From Rhizobium sp. P38BS-XIX (GTDB taxonomy: Bacteria > Pseudomonadota > Alphaproteobacteria > Rhizobiales > Rhizobiaceae), in contig NZ_JABAIJ010000015.1 of the NCBI RefSeq assembly GCF_012641435.1, positions 82,497 to 146,496 of the forward strand: a DNA stretch of 64,000 bases, in the 5' to 3' direction. Position 1 is the stretch's first letter. Each line of letters opens with the position of its first letter. The translations under genes and the position numbers were made by a program. The notes beneath the pieces were generated by a model. The model was not told where the DNA came from, searched no databases, and saw nothing but the letters and a program-made list of their open reading frames with translations. Below are positions 1 through 10,154 of the stretch, piece after piece.

Positions 1-1
1 C

Positions 2-106
2 ATTCAGCTCTTCTCCAAGATCGATGGCGATTATTTCACGATCGTCGGACTGCCGATGCTGCCGCTTCTGGAAAAACTGAGAGAACTGGGGACGATCGAT
101 GGATGA
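2..106 (+). CDS. maf: Maf-family nucleotide pyrophosphatase, C-terminal end (partial)
   Basis: Only the last 34 codons are present; the gene begins upstream of the window. The open frame reads through GDYFTIVGLPMLPLLEKLRE and stops at a TGA inside the start of aroE. The phrase YFTIVGLP followed by a short helix is typical of the C-terminus of Maf/septum-formation-inhibitor proteins, which hydrolyse non-canonical nucleoside triphosphates. Its overlap with aroE (about 8 bases) fits the maf-aroE-coaE-dnaQ order seen in many alphaproteobacteria. With so little sequence, the family call rests mainly on this motif and the neighbours. Confidence 0.75.
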   Translation: MQLFSKIDGDYFTIVGLPMLPLLEKLRELGTIDG

Positions 107-956
107 TTCACGTGAAACACAAGGCGTAAACGCTTTCGTAACGGGTCATCCGGTCAAGCATTCACGCTCGCCTTTGATCCATGGTTACTGGCTGAAGCAG
201 CTCCAGTTGCCCGGCAGCTATCGCGCACATGAAGTGCCGGCCGAGGATTTCGCTACTTTCATCGCATCCCTGAAAAATGGAACGAGCGGTTTCGTCGGCG
301 GCAATGTCACGATCCCTCATAAGGAAGTCGCCTTCAAGTTGGCGGATCGGCCTGACGAGCTTTCCAAGGAGCTTGGTGCGTCCAACACGCTCTGGCTCCA
401 GGATGGTGAACTCCATGCGACGAACACGGATGGCCGTGGCTTCACGGCAAATCTCGACGAGCGCCATGCCGGCTGGGATCGTAGCGATCGCGCCGTCATC
501 CTCGGGGCAGGGGGCGCAAGCCGCGCTGTGATCCAGGCCGTGCGCGACCGCGGCTTCAAGGAAATTCATGTGGTCAATCGTACGGTGGAGCGAGCGCAGG
601 AATTGGCGGATCGGTTCGGCGATCGCGTTCATGCCCATCCGATGGGCGCACTCGTGGACGTCATGCAGGGTGCCGGTCTCTTCATCAATACGACCTCGCT
701 CGGCATGGATGGCGAGGCGGCTCCAACGATCGATTTTTCTGCCCTTGCGCACGGGGCTGTTGTTACCGACATTGTCTATGTGCCGTTGAAGACGCCGCTT
801 CTTACCCAGGCGGAAGACCAGGGCTTCGCAATCGTCGATGGCCTGGGCATGCTGTTGCATCAGGCAGTGCCGGGTTTTGAGACATGGTTCGGGAGACGCC
901 CGGTCGTCGACGAAGCATTGCGGGCACTGATCATCGCGGACATGGAAAAGCATTGA
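99..956 (+). CDS. aroE: Shikimate dehydrogenase (NADP+)
   Basis: AroE reduces 3-dehydroshikimate to shikimate in the cytosolic aromatic amino acid pathway. The 285-residue length is normal for the family. Substrate-binding residues are visible near the N-terminus (HSRSPLIHGYW), the catalytic lysine lies in NVTIPHKE at about residue 70, the partner aspartate in TNTDGRG at about 110, and the Rossmann nucleotide motif GAGGASRAV at about 136-144. The C-terminal GLGMLLHQA segment is also characteristic. The ATG start overlaps the end of maf, and the TGA overlaps the coaE start (ATGA), so the genes are probably cotranscribed and translationally coupled. Confidence 0.97.
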   Translation: MDDSRETQGVNAFVTGHPVKHSRSPLIHGYWLKQLQLPGSYRAHEVPAEDFATFIASLKNGTSGFVGGNVTIPHKEVAFKLADRPDELSKELGASNTLWLQDGELHATNTDGRGFTANLDERHAGWDRSDRAVILGAGGASRAVIQAVRDRGFKEIHVVNRTVERAQELADRFGDRVHAHPMGALVDVMQGAGLFINTTSLGMDGEAAPTIDFSALAHGAVVTDIVYVPLKTPLLTQAEDQGFAIVDGLGMLLHQAVPGFETWFGRRPVVDEALRALIIADMEKH

Positions 957-1573
957 TGATCAAAATCGGCCTCACCGGATCGATCGGCATGGGAAAGTCG
1001 ACCTCGGCGAAACTCTTTGCCGACGCCGGTATCCCTGTGAATGACGCCGATGCGGTCGTGCACGATCTCTATAGCGGCGACGCCGTTGCCCTGGTCGAAG
1101 CGGCGTTTCCCGGGACGACCGCCGACGGCAAGGTCGACCGACAGGAATTGAGCCGCAAGCTTGCGGGCGATCCCTCCGGTTTCAAGCGCCTCGAAGCCAT
1201 TGTGCATCCGCTCGTTCGCGAACGTGAGCGCGCGTTTCTGGAACGACATGGCAAAGCCGGCGCGGACATGGTGGTGCTGGATATCCCGCTTTTGTTCGAA
1301 ACCGGCGCTGAAAATCGGTTGGACAAGATCGTCGTCGTCAGCTGTGATCCACAGATTCAGCGGCAGAGGGTGCTTGCCCGACCGGGCATGACGGAGGAGA
1401 AATTCAATATGATTCTCTCCCGCCAGACGCCGGATGCGGAAAAGCGGGCGCGCGCGGATTACGTCATCGATACCAGTCGGAGCATCGATGCGGCGCGCGA
1501 ACAGGTCAAAGAGATCGTAGCGGATTTGAGGCGCAAGCCGAAAGCCGATGGAACCGAAAGCGGAGAGCCCTGA
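956..1573 (+). CDS. coaE: Dephospho-CoA kinase
   Basis: CoaE phosphorylates dephospho-CoA at the ribose 3'-hydroxyl, the last step of coenzyme A synthesis. The 205-residue protein begins MIKIGLTGSIGMGKS, which contains the P-loop (GSIGMGKS) directly after the first strand, as usual. Further family signs are DADAVVHDLY, the segment LDIPLLFETG at about residues 105-114, and RQTPDAEKRARADYVIDTS near the end. An open frame continues upstream, but the ATG at 956 overlapping the aroE stop places the P-loop at the expected distance from the N-terminus. It overlaps dnaQ at its own stop (ATGxxTGA-type junction). Confidence 0.97.
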   Translation: MIKIGLTGSIGMGKSTSAKLFADAGIPVNDADAVVHDLYSGDAVALVEAAFPGTTADGKVDRQELSRKLAGDPSGFKRLEAIVHPLVRERERAFLERHGKAGADMVVLDIPLLFETGAENRLDKIVVVSCDPQIQRQRVLARPGMTEEKFNMILSRQTPDAEKRARADYVIDTSRSIDAAREQVKEIVADLRRKPKADGTESGEP

Positions 1574-2289
1574 TGCGTGAGATTATTTTCGATACGGAAA
1601 CCACCGGGCTCGACAACAGGGCTGACCGCATCATCGAAATCGGCGGCATCGAGCTCTTCAATCATTTTCCCACGGGCAACACGCTTCATCTCTTTATCAA
1701 TCCGGGCGACCGCAAGGTGCATCCGGATGCGCTTGCCGTGCATGGCATTACCGATGAATCGCTGAAGGATAAGCCGCCCTTCGAAGAGGTCGCCGATCGG
1801 ATTCTGGAATTCTTCGGCGATGCCAAATGGATCGCGCACAACGCCACCTTCGATATGGGTTTCGTCAACGCCGAATTCGCACGATTGGGCCGACCGCCGA
1901 TCCTGCCCGATATGGTGATCGATACGCTCGCCATGGCGCGCCGCAAACATCCGATGGGTCCGAATTCGCTCGACGCCCTCTGCCGGCGCTACGGTATCGA
2001 CAACTCGCACCGTACCCAGCACGGCGCACTGCTCGACTCCGAACTGCTCGCCGAAGTCTATATCGAGATGATCGGTGGCCGGCAGACTGCGCTTGGTCTT
2101 GGTAGCATCGGTGGTTCGTCGGCACGCTCGCGCCAGAACGACGATGCCGAGGGGATTGTTGCCGATGTTTTCGTCAGGCCCAATCCGCTGCCAAACCGTG
2201 TGAGCGAAGAGGAGCTGGCCAGCCACGCGGCGCTGGTCGCAAAGCTCGGCGCGAAGGGCATCTGGTCGAAATACGGTTCTTCGGAATAG
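1573..2289 (+). CDS. dnaQ: DNA polymerase III epsilon subunit, 3'-5' proofreading exonuclease
   Basis: DnaQ is the proofreading subunit of the replicative polymerase core. The 238-residue protein has the DEDDh exonuclease signatures: Exo I FDTETTGLD at residues 6-14 (Asp and Glu metal ligands), Exo II HNATFDMGF at about 91-99, and Exo III HGALLDSELLA at about 156-166 with the catalytic His and last Asp. The C-terminal tail after about residue 180 is probably the part that contacts the polymerase alpha subunit. It is the last gene of the maf-aroE-coaE-dnaQ run; a bidirectional terminator follows. Confidence 0.96.
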   Translation: MREIIFDTETTGLDNRADRIIEIGGIELFNHFPTGNTLHLFINPGDRKVHPDALAVHGITDESLKDKPPFEEVADRILEFFGDAKWIAHNATFDMGFVNAEFARLGRPPILPDMVIDTLAMARRKHPMGPNSLDALCRRYGIDNSHRTQHGALLDSELLAEVYIEMIGGRQTALGLGSIGGSSARSRQNDDAEGIVADVFVRPNPLPNRVSEEELASHAALVAKLGAKGIWSKYGSSE

Positions 2290-2315
2290 AGGCGATTTCT
2301 GCGAGGTAGAAAAGA

Positions 2316-2343
2316 AAATGCCCGGATCTATGTCCGGGCATTT
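2316..2343. terminator. Bidirectional intrinsic terminator between dnaQ and secB
   Basis: A stem of about 11 bp (AATGCCCGGA pairing with TCCGGGCATT) with a 6-base loop sits between the convergent dnaQ and secB genes. The A/T flanks on both sides give a U-tract in either direction, so it can end both transcripts. Confidence 0.85.
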
Positions 2344-2373
2344 CTGTTTCCAGCGATGGAAATTTGTCGATGC

Positions 2374-2850
2374 TTAGTTCGGTACGGCCGAAACCTGGGC
2401 GCGGGCCTGTTCTTCAGCCATGCGCTGCGTAAACATCTGCGCGAAATCGATCGGGTCGATCATCAGCGGCGGGAAGCCACCGTTGCGCGTGATGTCGGCA
2501 ATGATCTGACGTGCAAACGGGAACAGCAGGCGCGGGCATTCGATGAACAGCAGCGGCAGCATGTGTTCCTGCGGGAAGCCGGTCACGCGGAAGACGCCGC
2601 CGTAAACCAGCTCGGTGTGGAAGAGAACGCGCTCGCCATCCTTGGCTTCGGCATTCAGCGTCAGCACCACGTCGAAATCCGAGTCCGACAGCGGATTGGC
2701 GTTGACATTGACATTGATATTGATGTCAGGAGCGTTTTCCCGGGCCTGAAGCGAGCGCGGAGCACCCGGATTTTCAAAGGAAAGATCCTTCGTGTACTGG
2801 GCAAGAATGCTGAGGCTCGGGCTTGCTGCGCCGTTTGTCTCGTTGGCCAT
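2374..2850 (-). CDS. secB: Protein-export chaperone SecB
   Basis: SecB is a tetrameric cytosolic chaperone that keeps preproteins unfolded and hands them to SecA. The 158-residue sequence has the family core: LSILAQYTKDLSFENPGAP near the N-terminus, FDVVLTLNAEAK in the middle, VYGGVFRVTGFPQEHMLPLLFIECPR with the conserved cysteine-proline, and PFARQIIADITRNGGFPPLMIDPIDF at the C-terminus. The length matches alphaproteobacterial SecB. It is transcribed opposite dnaQ and lies downstream of fxsA, with about 90 bases between them. Confidence 0.97.
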   Translation of the reverse strand: MANETNGAASPSLSILAQYTKDLSFENPGAPRSLQARENAPDININVNVNANPLSDSDFDVVLTLNAEAKDGERVLFHTELVYGGVFRVTGFPQEHMLPLLFIECPRLLFPFARQIIADITRNGGFPPLMIDPIDFAQMFTQRMAEEQARAQVSAVPN

Positions 2851-2942
2851 GGGGGTGTCCTCTCACGTCTATGGGTGTCGCCATCTAGCATTTCGAATAA
2901 GGGCTTACAACCCTTAGCCACGAGCGCTTTCTGGCGGCAGCC

Positions 2943-3461
2943 CTAGTCCTCGAGCCGCTTTTGATCGGACCAGGGGGAGTTGCGTTTTGGCTCGCGATGG
3001 AAATCGGTTTCGTCGAGATCGACGACGGTTCCAGTGTTGCGCGGCTGAGCCTGAGGGCCGGCGCCGGGCTGTTGTCCGCGGCGAAAGGCGGGGGAGTTGC
3101 CGACGACGACAATGCGGTTGCGCAGGATCTTCCAGGCGATATCGCGTACCGCCGGAATGAACAGCAGCAGGCCGATGATATCCGAGATAAAGCCCGGCAG
3201 CATCAGGAAGAAGGCGGCAATGACGATCATGGCGCCGTGCACCATCTCACGGCCGGGATCGCCACCATTGCGGCTTTCGCTCGATATGCGCTGCAGGATG
3301 CCGATGCCCTGAATTCTCAAGAGCGCTGCGCCGAGCACGGCACTGAGGATGACCAAGCCGAGAGTCGCCCAAACGCCAACCATTTTTCCAACGACAATGA
3401 AGCCGGCGATTTCCGCAAGCGGCATCAGAAAAACGAAGATAGGAAGAAGTGATAGGCGCAT
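2943..3461 (-). CDS. fxsA: FxsA-family membrane protein
   Basis: This is a small cytoplasmic-membrane protein of the FxsA family (named for suppression of phage F exclusion in E. coli; biochemical role unknown). The N-terminal 90 residues hold three or four hydrophobic segments, beginning LPIFVFLMPLAEIAGFIVVG, then GLVILSAVLGAALLRIQG, and FFLMLPGFISDIIGLLLFIP. The last 60 residues are polar and proline/arginine-rich, longer than the E. coli tail. It is divergent from the Tim44-like gene, with about 150 bases between them, and just upstream of secB. Confidence 0.88.
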   Translation of the reverse strand: MRLSLLPIFVFLMPLAEIAGFIVVGKMVGVWATLGLVILSAVLGAALLRIQGIGILQRISSESRNGGDPGREMVHGAMIVIAAFFLMLPGFISDIIGLLLFIPAVRDIAWKILRNRIVVVGNSPAFRRGQQPGAGPQAQPRNTGTVVDLDETDFHREPKRNSPWSDQKRLED

Positions 3462-3540
3462 GTTACCTTTGGTCCTGAAAGCTGGGTTTCTCCATGTAAG
3501 CGTTAGTTGATCACGTACAATAAAGAAACTCGTCCGCTAT

Positions 3541-3568
3541 TTGAATGATAGATGGATGCGGACTATAT
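3541..3568 (+). promoter_or_regulatory. Candidate sigma-70-type promoter for the Tim44-like gene
   Basis: TTGAAT and CTATAT are separated by 16 bases, which closely matches the rhizobial housekeeping consensus (TTGAC, 17, CTATAT). It lies about 40 bases upstream of the ATG at 3610, in the divergent fxsA/Tim44-like intergenic space. Partial inverted GTCCGC/GCGGAC arms flank the spacer. Confidence 0.6.
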
Positions 3569-3609
3569 GGGGATTGAACTTTTAATTTTAACGGTGGTTC
3601 CGATACGAG

Positions 3610-4311
3610 ATGGGTGCAAACGACTTTGTGACGATCTTTTTCCTGGTTGCGGCAGTGCTGATTTTCTTTCAGCTGCGTAGCGTCCTTGGCCGCCGCACAG
3701 GGAATGAGAAGCCGCCGCGAGATCTTTACGGTTCGGCAGATCAGGCGAATAGCCCGACGCCGCCCGACGCCGGCAAGGTGGTTACGCTGCCTCGGCGCGA
3801 TGCCGCTGAAGAGGAAGATCGCTTTGCCGCGATCGATGCTTTCACCCCGGCCGGCACACCGCTCAATGATTCCTTGCGTGAACTGAGCAAGTCCGATCCC
3901 GCCTTCACGCCGAAGGAATTCGTCAACGGCGCCCGCATGGCCTACGAGATGATCGTCATGGCTTTTGCCGATGGCGATCGCAAGGCTTTGAAGGGATTGC
4001 TGTCGCGCGAAGTCTATGAGGGTTTCGATGCCGCCATCTCCGATCGCGAAGCGAAGGGTGAAAAGGTGAAATCGACCTTTGTCGGTATCGACAAGGCCGA
4101 TATCGTCGTCGCCGAGATGAAGGGTACGGAAGCCTTCGTCACCATGCGCATCGTCAGCCAGATGATTTCGGCCACCTACGACAAGGCCGGCACGTTGATC
4201 GATGGCGACGCGGAAAGCGTGGCGGAGATCAACGACCTCTGGACATTTGCCCGCGACACGCGTTCGCGCGATCCGAACTGGAAACTTGTGGCGACCGAAT
4301 CGGAACAATGA
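3610..4311 (+). CDS. Tim44-like domain protein, membrane-anchored
   Basis: The 233-residue protein starts with one hydrophobic segment (FVTIFFLVAAVLIFFQLRSVL, written here only in outline: residues 5-25), followed by a polar linker of about 70 residues and a C-terminal Tim44-like domain from about residue 95. The domain shows FVNGARMAYEMIVMAFADGD, a pattern shared with mitochondrial Tim44 and bacterial TimA/Tim44-like proteins, and ends in LWTFARDTRSRDPNWKLVAT. Its bacterial role is not settled; association with the inner membrane is expected. The stop overlaps the mltA start by four bases, so it is cotranscribed with that cell-wall enzyme. Confidence 0.85.
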   Translation: MGANDFVTIFFLVAAVLIFFQLRSVLGRRTGNEKPPRDLYGSADQANSPTPPDAGKVVTLPRRDAAEEEDRFAAIDAFTPAGTPLNDSLRELSKSDPAFTPKEFVNGARMAYEMIVMAFADGDRKALKGLLSREVYEGFDAAISDREAKGEKVKSTFVGIDKADIVVAEMKGTEAFVTMRIVSQMISATYDKAGTLIDGDAESVAEINDLWTFARDTRSRDPNWKLVATESEQ

Positions 4312-5426
4312 CAAGCCCAACGCAGGAATTCAGGCTGGAGCCGGCAACCTTCGCTGATTTGAAGGGCTGGGAGGACGATGATCCTTCCAGCCTTTTTCGC
4401 GCTATGAAGGACTGTCGATTTCATATCCGCGCGGTAAAACCGTATCGAACCGGTGCTGCCGGCCTAACAGCGGATGATCTCCTGACGCTTCTCGATGCTG
4501 CGGAGGGAAGAGAGCCTGACAGCGCGGCGGAAGCCCGGGCATTCTTCGAGCAACAGTGTCAGCCCTTCTTCATTCGCCGTGCTGATGGTGCGACCGGCTT
4601 TGTGACGGCATTCTTCGAACCCGAAATCGAAGTGTCGGCTGAGCGGGATGAAACCTATCGCTATCCCTTCTATCGGCGCCCGGATGATCTGATCGACCTG
4701 GACGATGGCAATAGGCCTGCCGATCTCGATCCGTCCTACATGTTCGGCAGGCTTCAAGACGGCACGATTTCCGCCTACCCCGATCGTGGCGAAATTGATC
4801 GCGGTTATCTGGATGGCAAGGGATTGGAAATCGCCTGGGCGAAATCCAAGGTCGATATTTTCTTCGTCCATGTCCAGGGTGCGGCGCGTCTGCGCTATCC
4901 GGACGGGCGGCTCGGTCGCATCACCTATGCCGCCAAGGCCGGTCATCCCTTCTCGGCCGTCGGGCGCTTGCTGATTGATCGCGGCTCGCTGGATCGCGCG
5001 ACGATCTCGATGCAGACCATCCGAGACTGGCTTTATGGCCATCCGGAAGAGGTTGACGAAGTCCTCTCGCACAATCGATCCTATATATTCTTCCGCGAGG
5101 CCGATGTCAGCGATTCTGCTCTGGGCCCGATCGCAGCGGCTAAGGTGCCGCTTGTGGCCGGTCGCTCCCTGGCGGTCGACCGGCTGATCCACACGTTCGG
5201 CTTTCCCTTCTTCATCCGCTCCGAAAGCCTGACGCATCTCGATGCGCAGAAGCCTTTTGCACGGCTGATGCTGGCGCTCGATACGGGCTCGGCGATCGTC
5301 GGGCCGGCGCGGGGTGATATCTTTACCGGCTCAGGCTATGACGCGGGCGAGCTCGCCGGCACCGTGCGCAACGACGCCGATTTTTATATACTTATTCCGA
5401 AGGCGGCGGCGCAGAGGTTCGGCTGA
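4308..5426 (+). CDS. mltA: Membrane-bound lytic murein transglycosylase A family protein
   Basis: MltA cleaves the MurNAc-GlcNAc bond of peptidoglycan to give 1,6-anhydromuropeptides. The 372-residue protein shows the MltA core in the middle (FFEPEIEVSAERDETYRYPFY; DRGEIDRGYLDGKGLEIAW; VHVQGAARLRYPDG) and the C-terminal 3D domain with conserved aspartates (LALDTGSAIVGPARGDIFTG then AGELAGTVRNDADFYILIPK). No clear N-terminal lipobox or signal peptide follows the ATG at 4308, which is unusual for an exported enzyme; either export uses another route or the true N-terminus differs. It overlaps both neighbours, indicating an operon. Confidence 0.93.
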   Translation: MTSPTQEFRLEPATFADLKGWEDDDPSSLFRAMKDCRFHIRAVKPYRTGAAGLTADDLLTLLDAAEGREPDSAAEARAFFEQQCQPFFIRRADGATGFVTAFFEPEIEVSAERDETYRYPFYRRPDDLIDLDDGNRPADLDPSYMFGRLQDGTISAYPDRGEIDRGYLDGKGLEIAWAKSKVDIFFVHVQGAARLRYPDGRLGRITYAAKAGHPFSAVGRLLIDRGSLDRATISMQTIRDWLYGHPEEVDEVLSHNRSYIFFREADVSDSALGPIAAAKVPLVAGRSLAVDRLIHTFGFPFFIRSESLTHLDAQKPFARLMLALDTGSAIVGPARGDIFTGSGYDAGELAGTVRNDADFYILIPKAAAQRFG

Positions 5427-6007
5427 TGGCCCCGGAACGGCAGAACAAGGATCGAAAGCTCAGTGCGGAAGACCGTATCCTTTGGGGTAAGGTCGCAAAG
5501 AGCACGCGTCCCATGCCGGGTCGAATGGCCGACATGGAAGCGTTCGAGGCGGCGCTTCAGGCTGATGCCGAAAGTGAAGAGAGCAGCCGCGTTGCAAAGG
5601 CAAAGGCGGCGCCTGCTGCAGAATCCCAGGAAACGCCGGCACCGGCAAAGCAGCCCAGCGGCCGCCACCATCCGCTGGAACGTCCCGTCAAGCGCAAGAT
5701 CGCAAAAGGTCATCTGGCGCTGGAGGCACGGATCGACTTGCATGGCCTGATCCAGAGCGAAGCACATTCCATGCTGCTCGATTTTCTGTTGCGCGCCCAC
5801 ACACGCGGCTTGCGCCATGTTCTCGTCATCACGGGCAAAGGCAGCTCGATGGGCAGCGAGGGGGCTTTGCGGCGCGCTGTGCCGCTCTGGTTCTCAAAAC
5901 CGGAATTTCGGTTTCTGATCTCCTCCTATGAGGCGGCAGCGCAGCACCATGGCGGCGATGGCGCGCTCTATATCAGATTATCGCGCTCGAAGGGGGAGAA
6001 GCCTTGA
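5426..6007 (+). CDS. Smr-domain protein (Smr/MutS2 C-terminal family)
   Basis: The 193-residue protein has a basic, low-complexity N-terminal half and a C-terminal Smr domain from about residue 105: the landmarks are ARIDLHGL (the conserved DLHG), HVLVITGKGSSMGSEGALRRAVPLW (TGKG), and GALYIRLSR at the end. Smr domains in MutS2 and related proteins have nuclease or nicking activity; the stand-alone versions remain poorly defined. The start overlaps the mltA stop by one base (TGATGG), and its stop overlaps the next gene's TTG start. Confidence 0.9.
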   Translation: MAPERQNKDRKLSAEDRILWGKVAKSTRPMPGRMADMEAFEAALQADAESEESSRVAKAKAAPAAESQETPAPAKQPSGRHHPLERPVKRKIAKGHLALEARIDLHGLIQSEAHSMLLDFLLRAHTRGLRHVLVITGKGSSMGSEGALRRAVPLWFSKPEFRFLISSYEAAAQHHGGDGALYIRLSRSKGEKP

Positions 6008-6369
6008 CGCCTTTCGGCGAAGCCGTGCGGAAACTGAGATTGCGCAAGGGCGTCTCGCAAAAGCAGATGGCGGCTGCGCTGAATGTAACCCCGGCCTACC
6101 TTTCTGCCCTGGAGCACGGCAAGCGCGGATTGCCGACCTTCGACCTGCTGCAGCGTATCGCCGGCTACTTCAACATCATCTGGGACGAGGCCGAAGAACT
6201 CTTTCTGCTGGCCCGATTTTCAGACCCCCGTGTGGTGGTCGATACCTCCGGGCTTGCACCTGAATATACGGCTTTCGTCAACCGCCTTGCGGGCAAGATT
6301 CGCAGTCTTGACGCCGCGACGATACAAGAGCTATCCCGTATCCTCGAAAATGGTGGAAAATCAGGCTGA
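6004..6369 (+). CDS. XRE-family helix-turn-helix transcriptional regulator
   Basis: The 121-residue protein carries a Cro/C1-type HTH at residues 5-60: RKLRLRKGVSQKQMAAALNV, then TPAYLSALEHGKRGLPTFDLLQRIAGYF, in which the second and third helices are clear. The remaining half (FSDPRVVVDTSGLAPEY onward) is a short helical tail with no sensing domain I recognise. It starts at TTG overlapping the Smr-gene stop. Targets cannot be read from the sequence; it is the last gene before gyrB and conserved in this place in related genomes as far as I recall. Confidence 0.87.
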   Translation: MTPFGEAVRKLRLRKGVSQKQMAAALNVTPAYLSALEHGKRGLPTFDLLQRIAGYFNIIWDEAEELFLLARFSDPRVVVDTSGLAPEYTAFVNRLAGKIRSLDAATIQELSRILENGGKSG

Positions 6370-6416
6370 AAAGCGCCTTAATCCCCTGTTTTATACCCTA
6401 TTTCGGGGCCTGCCGT

Positions 6417-6445
6417 TTGGAACTTCGGGGCGAAACATCCTATAT
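6417..6445 (+). promoter_or_regulatory. Candidate promoter of gyrB
   Basis: TTGGAA and CTATAT are separated by 17 bases, about 70 bases before the gyrB ATG. The -10 element is a perfect match to the rhizobial consensus; the -35 deviates at two positions. The leader between it and gyrB has no strong hairpin. Confidence 0.55.
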
Positions 6446-6516
6446 TCAGGGCAAGAAAAACCGTTGATTCGCTAGGGATCGGCGAGATTCTCTAAACACT
6501 GGAAAGACTTCAATAC

Positions 6517-8946
<2,430 letters not shown>

Positions 8947-8963
8947 TTGTTTCCATCAGACAT

Positions 8964-8999
8964 AAAAAGGCCCGCCGAACGAATTCGGCGGGCCTTTTT
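8964..8999. terminator. Strong bidirectional terminator after gyrB
   Basis: A 16-bp perfect stem (AAAAAGGCCCGCCGAA with its complement) closes on a 4-base loop, with runs of A and T at the base that serve as U-tracts in either direction. It separates the convergent gyrB and nitroreductase genes. Confidence 0.93.
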
Positions 9000-9011
9000 C
9001 TTTGTCGTCAA

Positions 9012-9611
9012 TTACTTGGCGATGAAGGTGCCGTTGAAGGCGACGTCCGAAATCGGCTTGCGCTGGCTCGGGACTTCGCGCTCGCGCAGCTTTTCCGGAA
9101 GCTGGTTCTTGTCACCGACCTTGCCGATCGCGACCGCTGCTTCAACGCGGAAACCTTCCGGAATGCCGAGAATTTCATAGGACTTTTCGACATGAATGCC
9201 GGTCATGCCGTGAGCCTGGTAGCCGGCTAGATGTGCCTGAACCGCGAGGAAGCCCCAGGCCGCGCCGGCATCGAAGGAGTGGCTGTAGCTGGGCTTCTGG
9301 TCGGCCGAGCCGAGCTCGCCGTTGTGCGTACGCGAAATCACGAACAGCAAGGCGGATGCGGATTTCACCCAACCCTGGTTGAACTCGACCAGAACGCTCA
9401 GGAACTTTTCCCATTGCTCGGAATCGCGCAAGGCATAGAGGAACCGCCAAGGTTGCAGGTTCGAAGCCGACGGCGCCCAATGGGCTGCTTCCAGGATAGT
9501 CAGCAGATCGGCTTCCGGCATCGCCTCGTTGGAGTAGGCGCGGGGAGACCAGCGATCGAGAAAGAGTTTGTCGATCGGATATTGCGATTCGCGGCTGTTG
9601 CTTGATGTCAT
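9012..9611 (-). CDS. Nitroreductase-family flavoprotein
   Basis: A 199-residue FMN-dependent nitroreductase-fold protein. Family signs are DRWSPRAYSNEAMPEADL near residue 20 (the RxSxRxF-like FMN phosphate contact), AAHWAPSASNLQPWRFLY at about 45-62, and GFLAVQAHLAGYQAHGMTGI in the second half. Members reduce nitroaromatics, quinones or other electrophiles with NAD(P)H; the natural substrate here cannot be deduced. The frame is open 14 codons further up to a GTG, but the ATG at 9611 fits the family better. The gene stands alone. Confidence 0.87.
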   Translation of the reverse strand: MTSSNSRESQYPIDKLFLDRWSPRAYSNEAMPEADLLTILEAAHWAPSASNLQPWRFLYALRDSEQWEKFLSVLVEFNQGWVKSASALLFVISRTHNGELGSADQKPSYSHSFDAGAAWGFLAVQAHLAGYQAHGMTGIHVEKSYEILGIPEGFRVEAAVAIGKVGDKNQLPEKLREREVPSQRKPISDVAFNGTFIAK

Positions 9612-9695
9612 GGGAGCTTCTTTCGTCAGGGAGGTTTGGCCCGCAATCTCCACTGGACGCGGCGTGCGGGCTGGCTAAGAATTCGGGGTGGGAAC

Positions 9696-9995
9696 CTATA
9701 CTTCGGTCGCGCCGGCAGTCCAGGTCACATCCAGCTCTTCACGGAACGCGAAGCGCTTGAGGTGATCGGCGACAACAGTCTGCATGCGTTCGAGATCTTC
9801 GGATTTTTCGACCGTCAGCGTCATAATGAGTGTATCGGGCTCGGCCGCCAGATCGAGAAAGTTTTCATCGCTGAAGGGCACCTTGCCTGCATTCGCATCG
9901 AATTCCACGCTGAAGCGGTGGCTCCAGTGTTTGCAGAGCTGCTGAAGATAGCGGCTGGCATGCTCGGTTTTCACGCGGGATACGGATGTCGCCAT
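9696..9995 (-). CDS. DUF2218 domain protein
   Basis: A 99-residue cytosolic protein with the features of DUF2218: ASRYLQQLCKHWSHRF near the N-terminus, FDANAGKVPF, then DTLIMTLTVEKSEDLERMQTVVADHLKRFAFRE at the C-terminus (quoted in parts). The family is often found near siderophore or heme-related genes elsewhere, but its function is unknown, and nothing here supports such a link. An upstream ATG nine codons earlier is open, but the inner ATG gives the usual family length. Confidence 0.78.
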   Translation of the reverse strand: MATSVSRVKTEHASRYLQQLCKHWSHRFSVEFDANAGKVPFSDENFLDLAAEPDTLIMTLTVEKSEDLERMQTVVADHLKRFAFREELDVTWTAGATEV

Positions 9996-10154
9996 GGAAT
10001 GCTCCGATAAAGCTGATCGCAATACGCGTCCTCATACATAGAGGTCTCCGCATACGCCAGGTAGACAGTCTGTTTCAAGTTTGCGTTATTCCAGTGAAAT
10101 TCTGTTCCGCTATGCTGCTATCATCATGAAATAGGTGCGAGTGGAGACAGAGCC

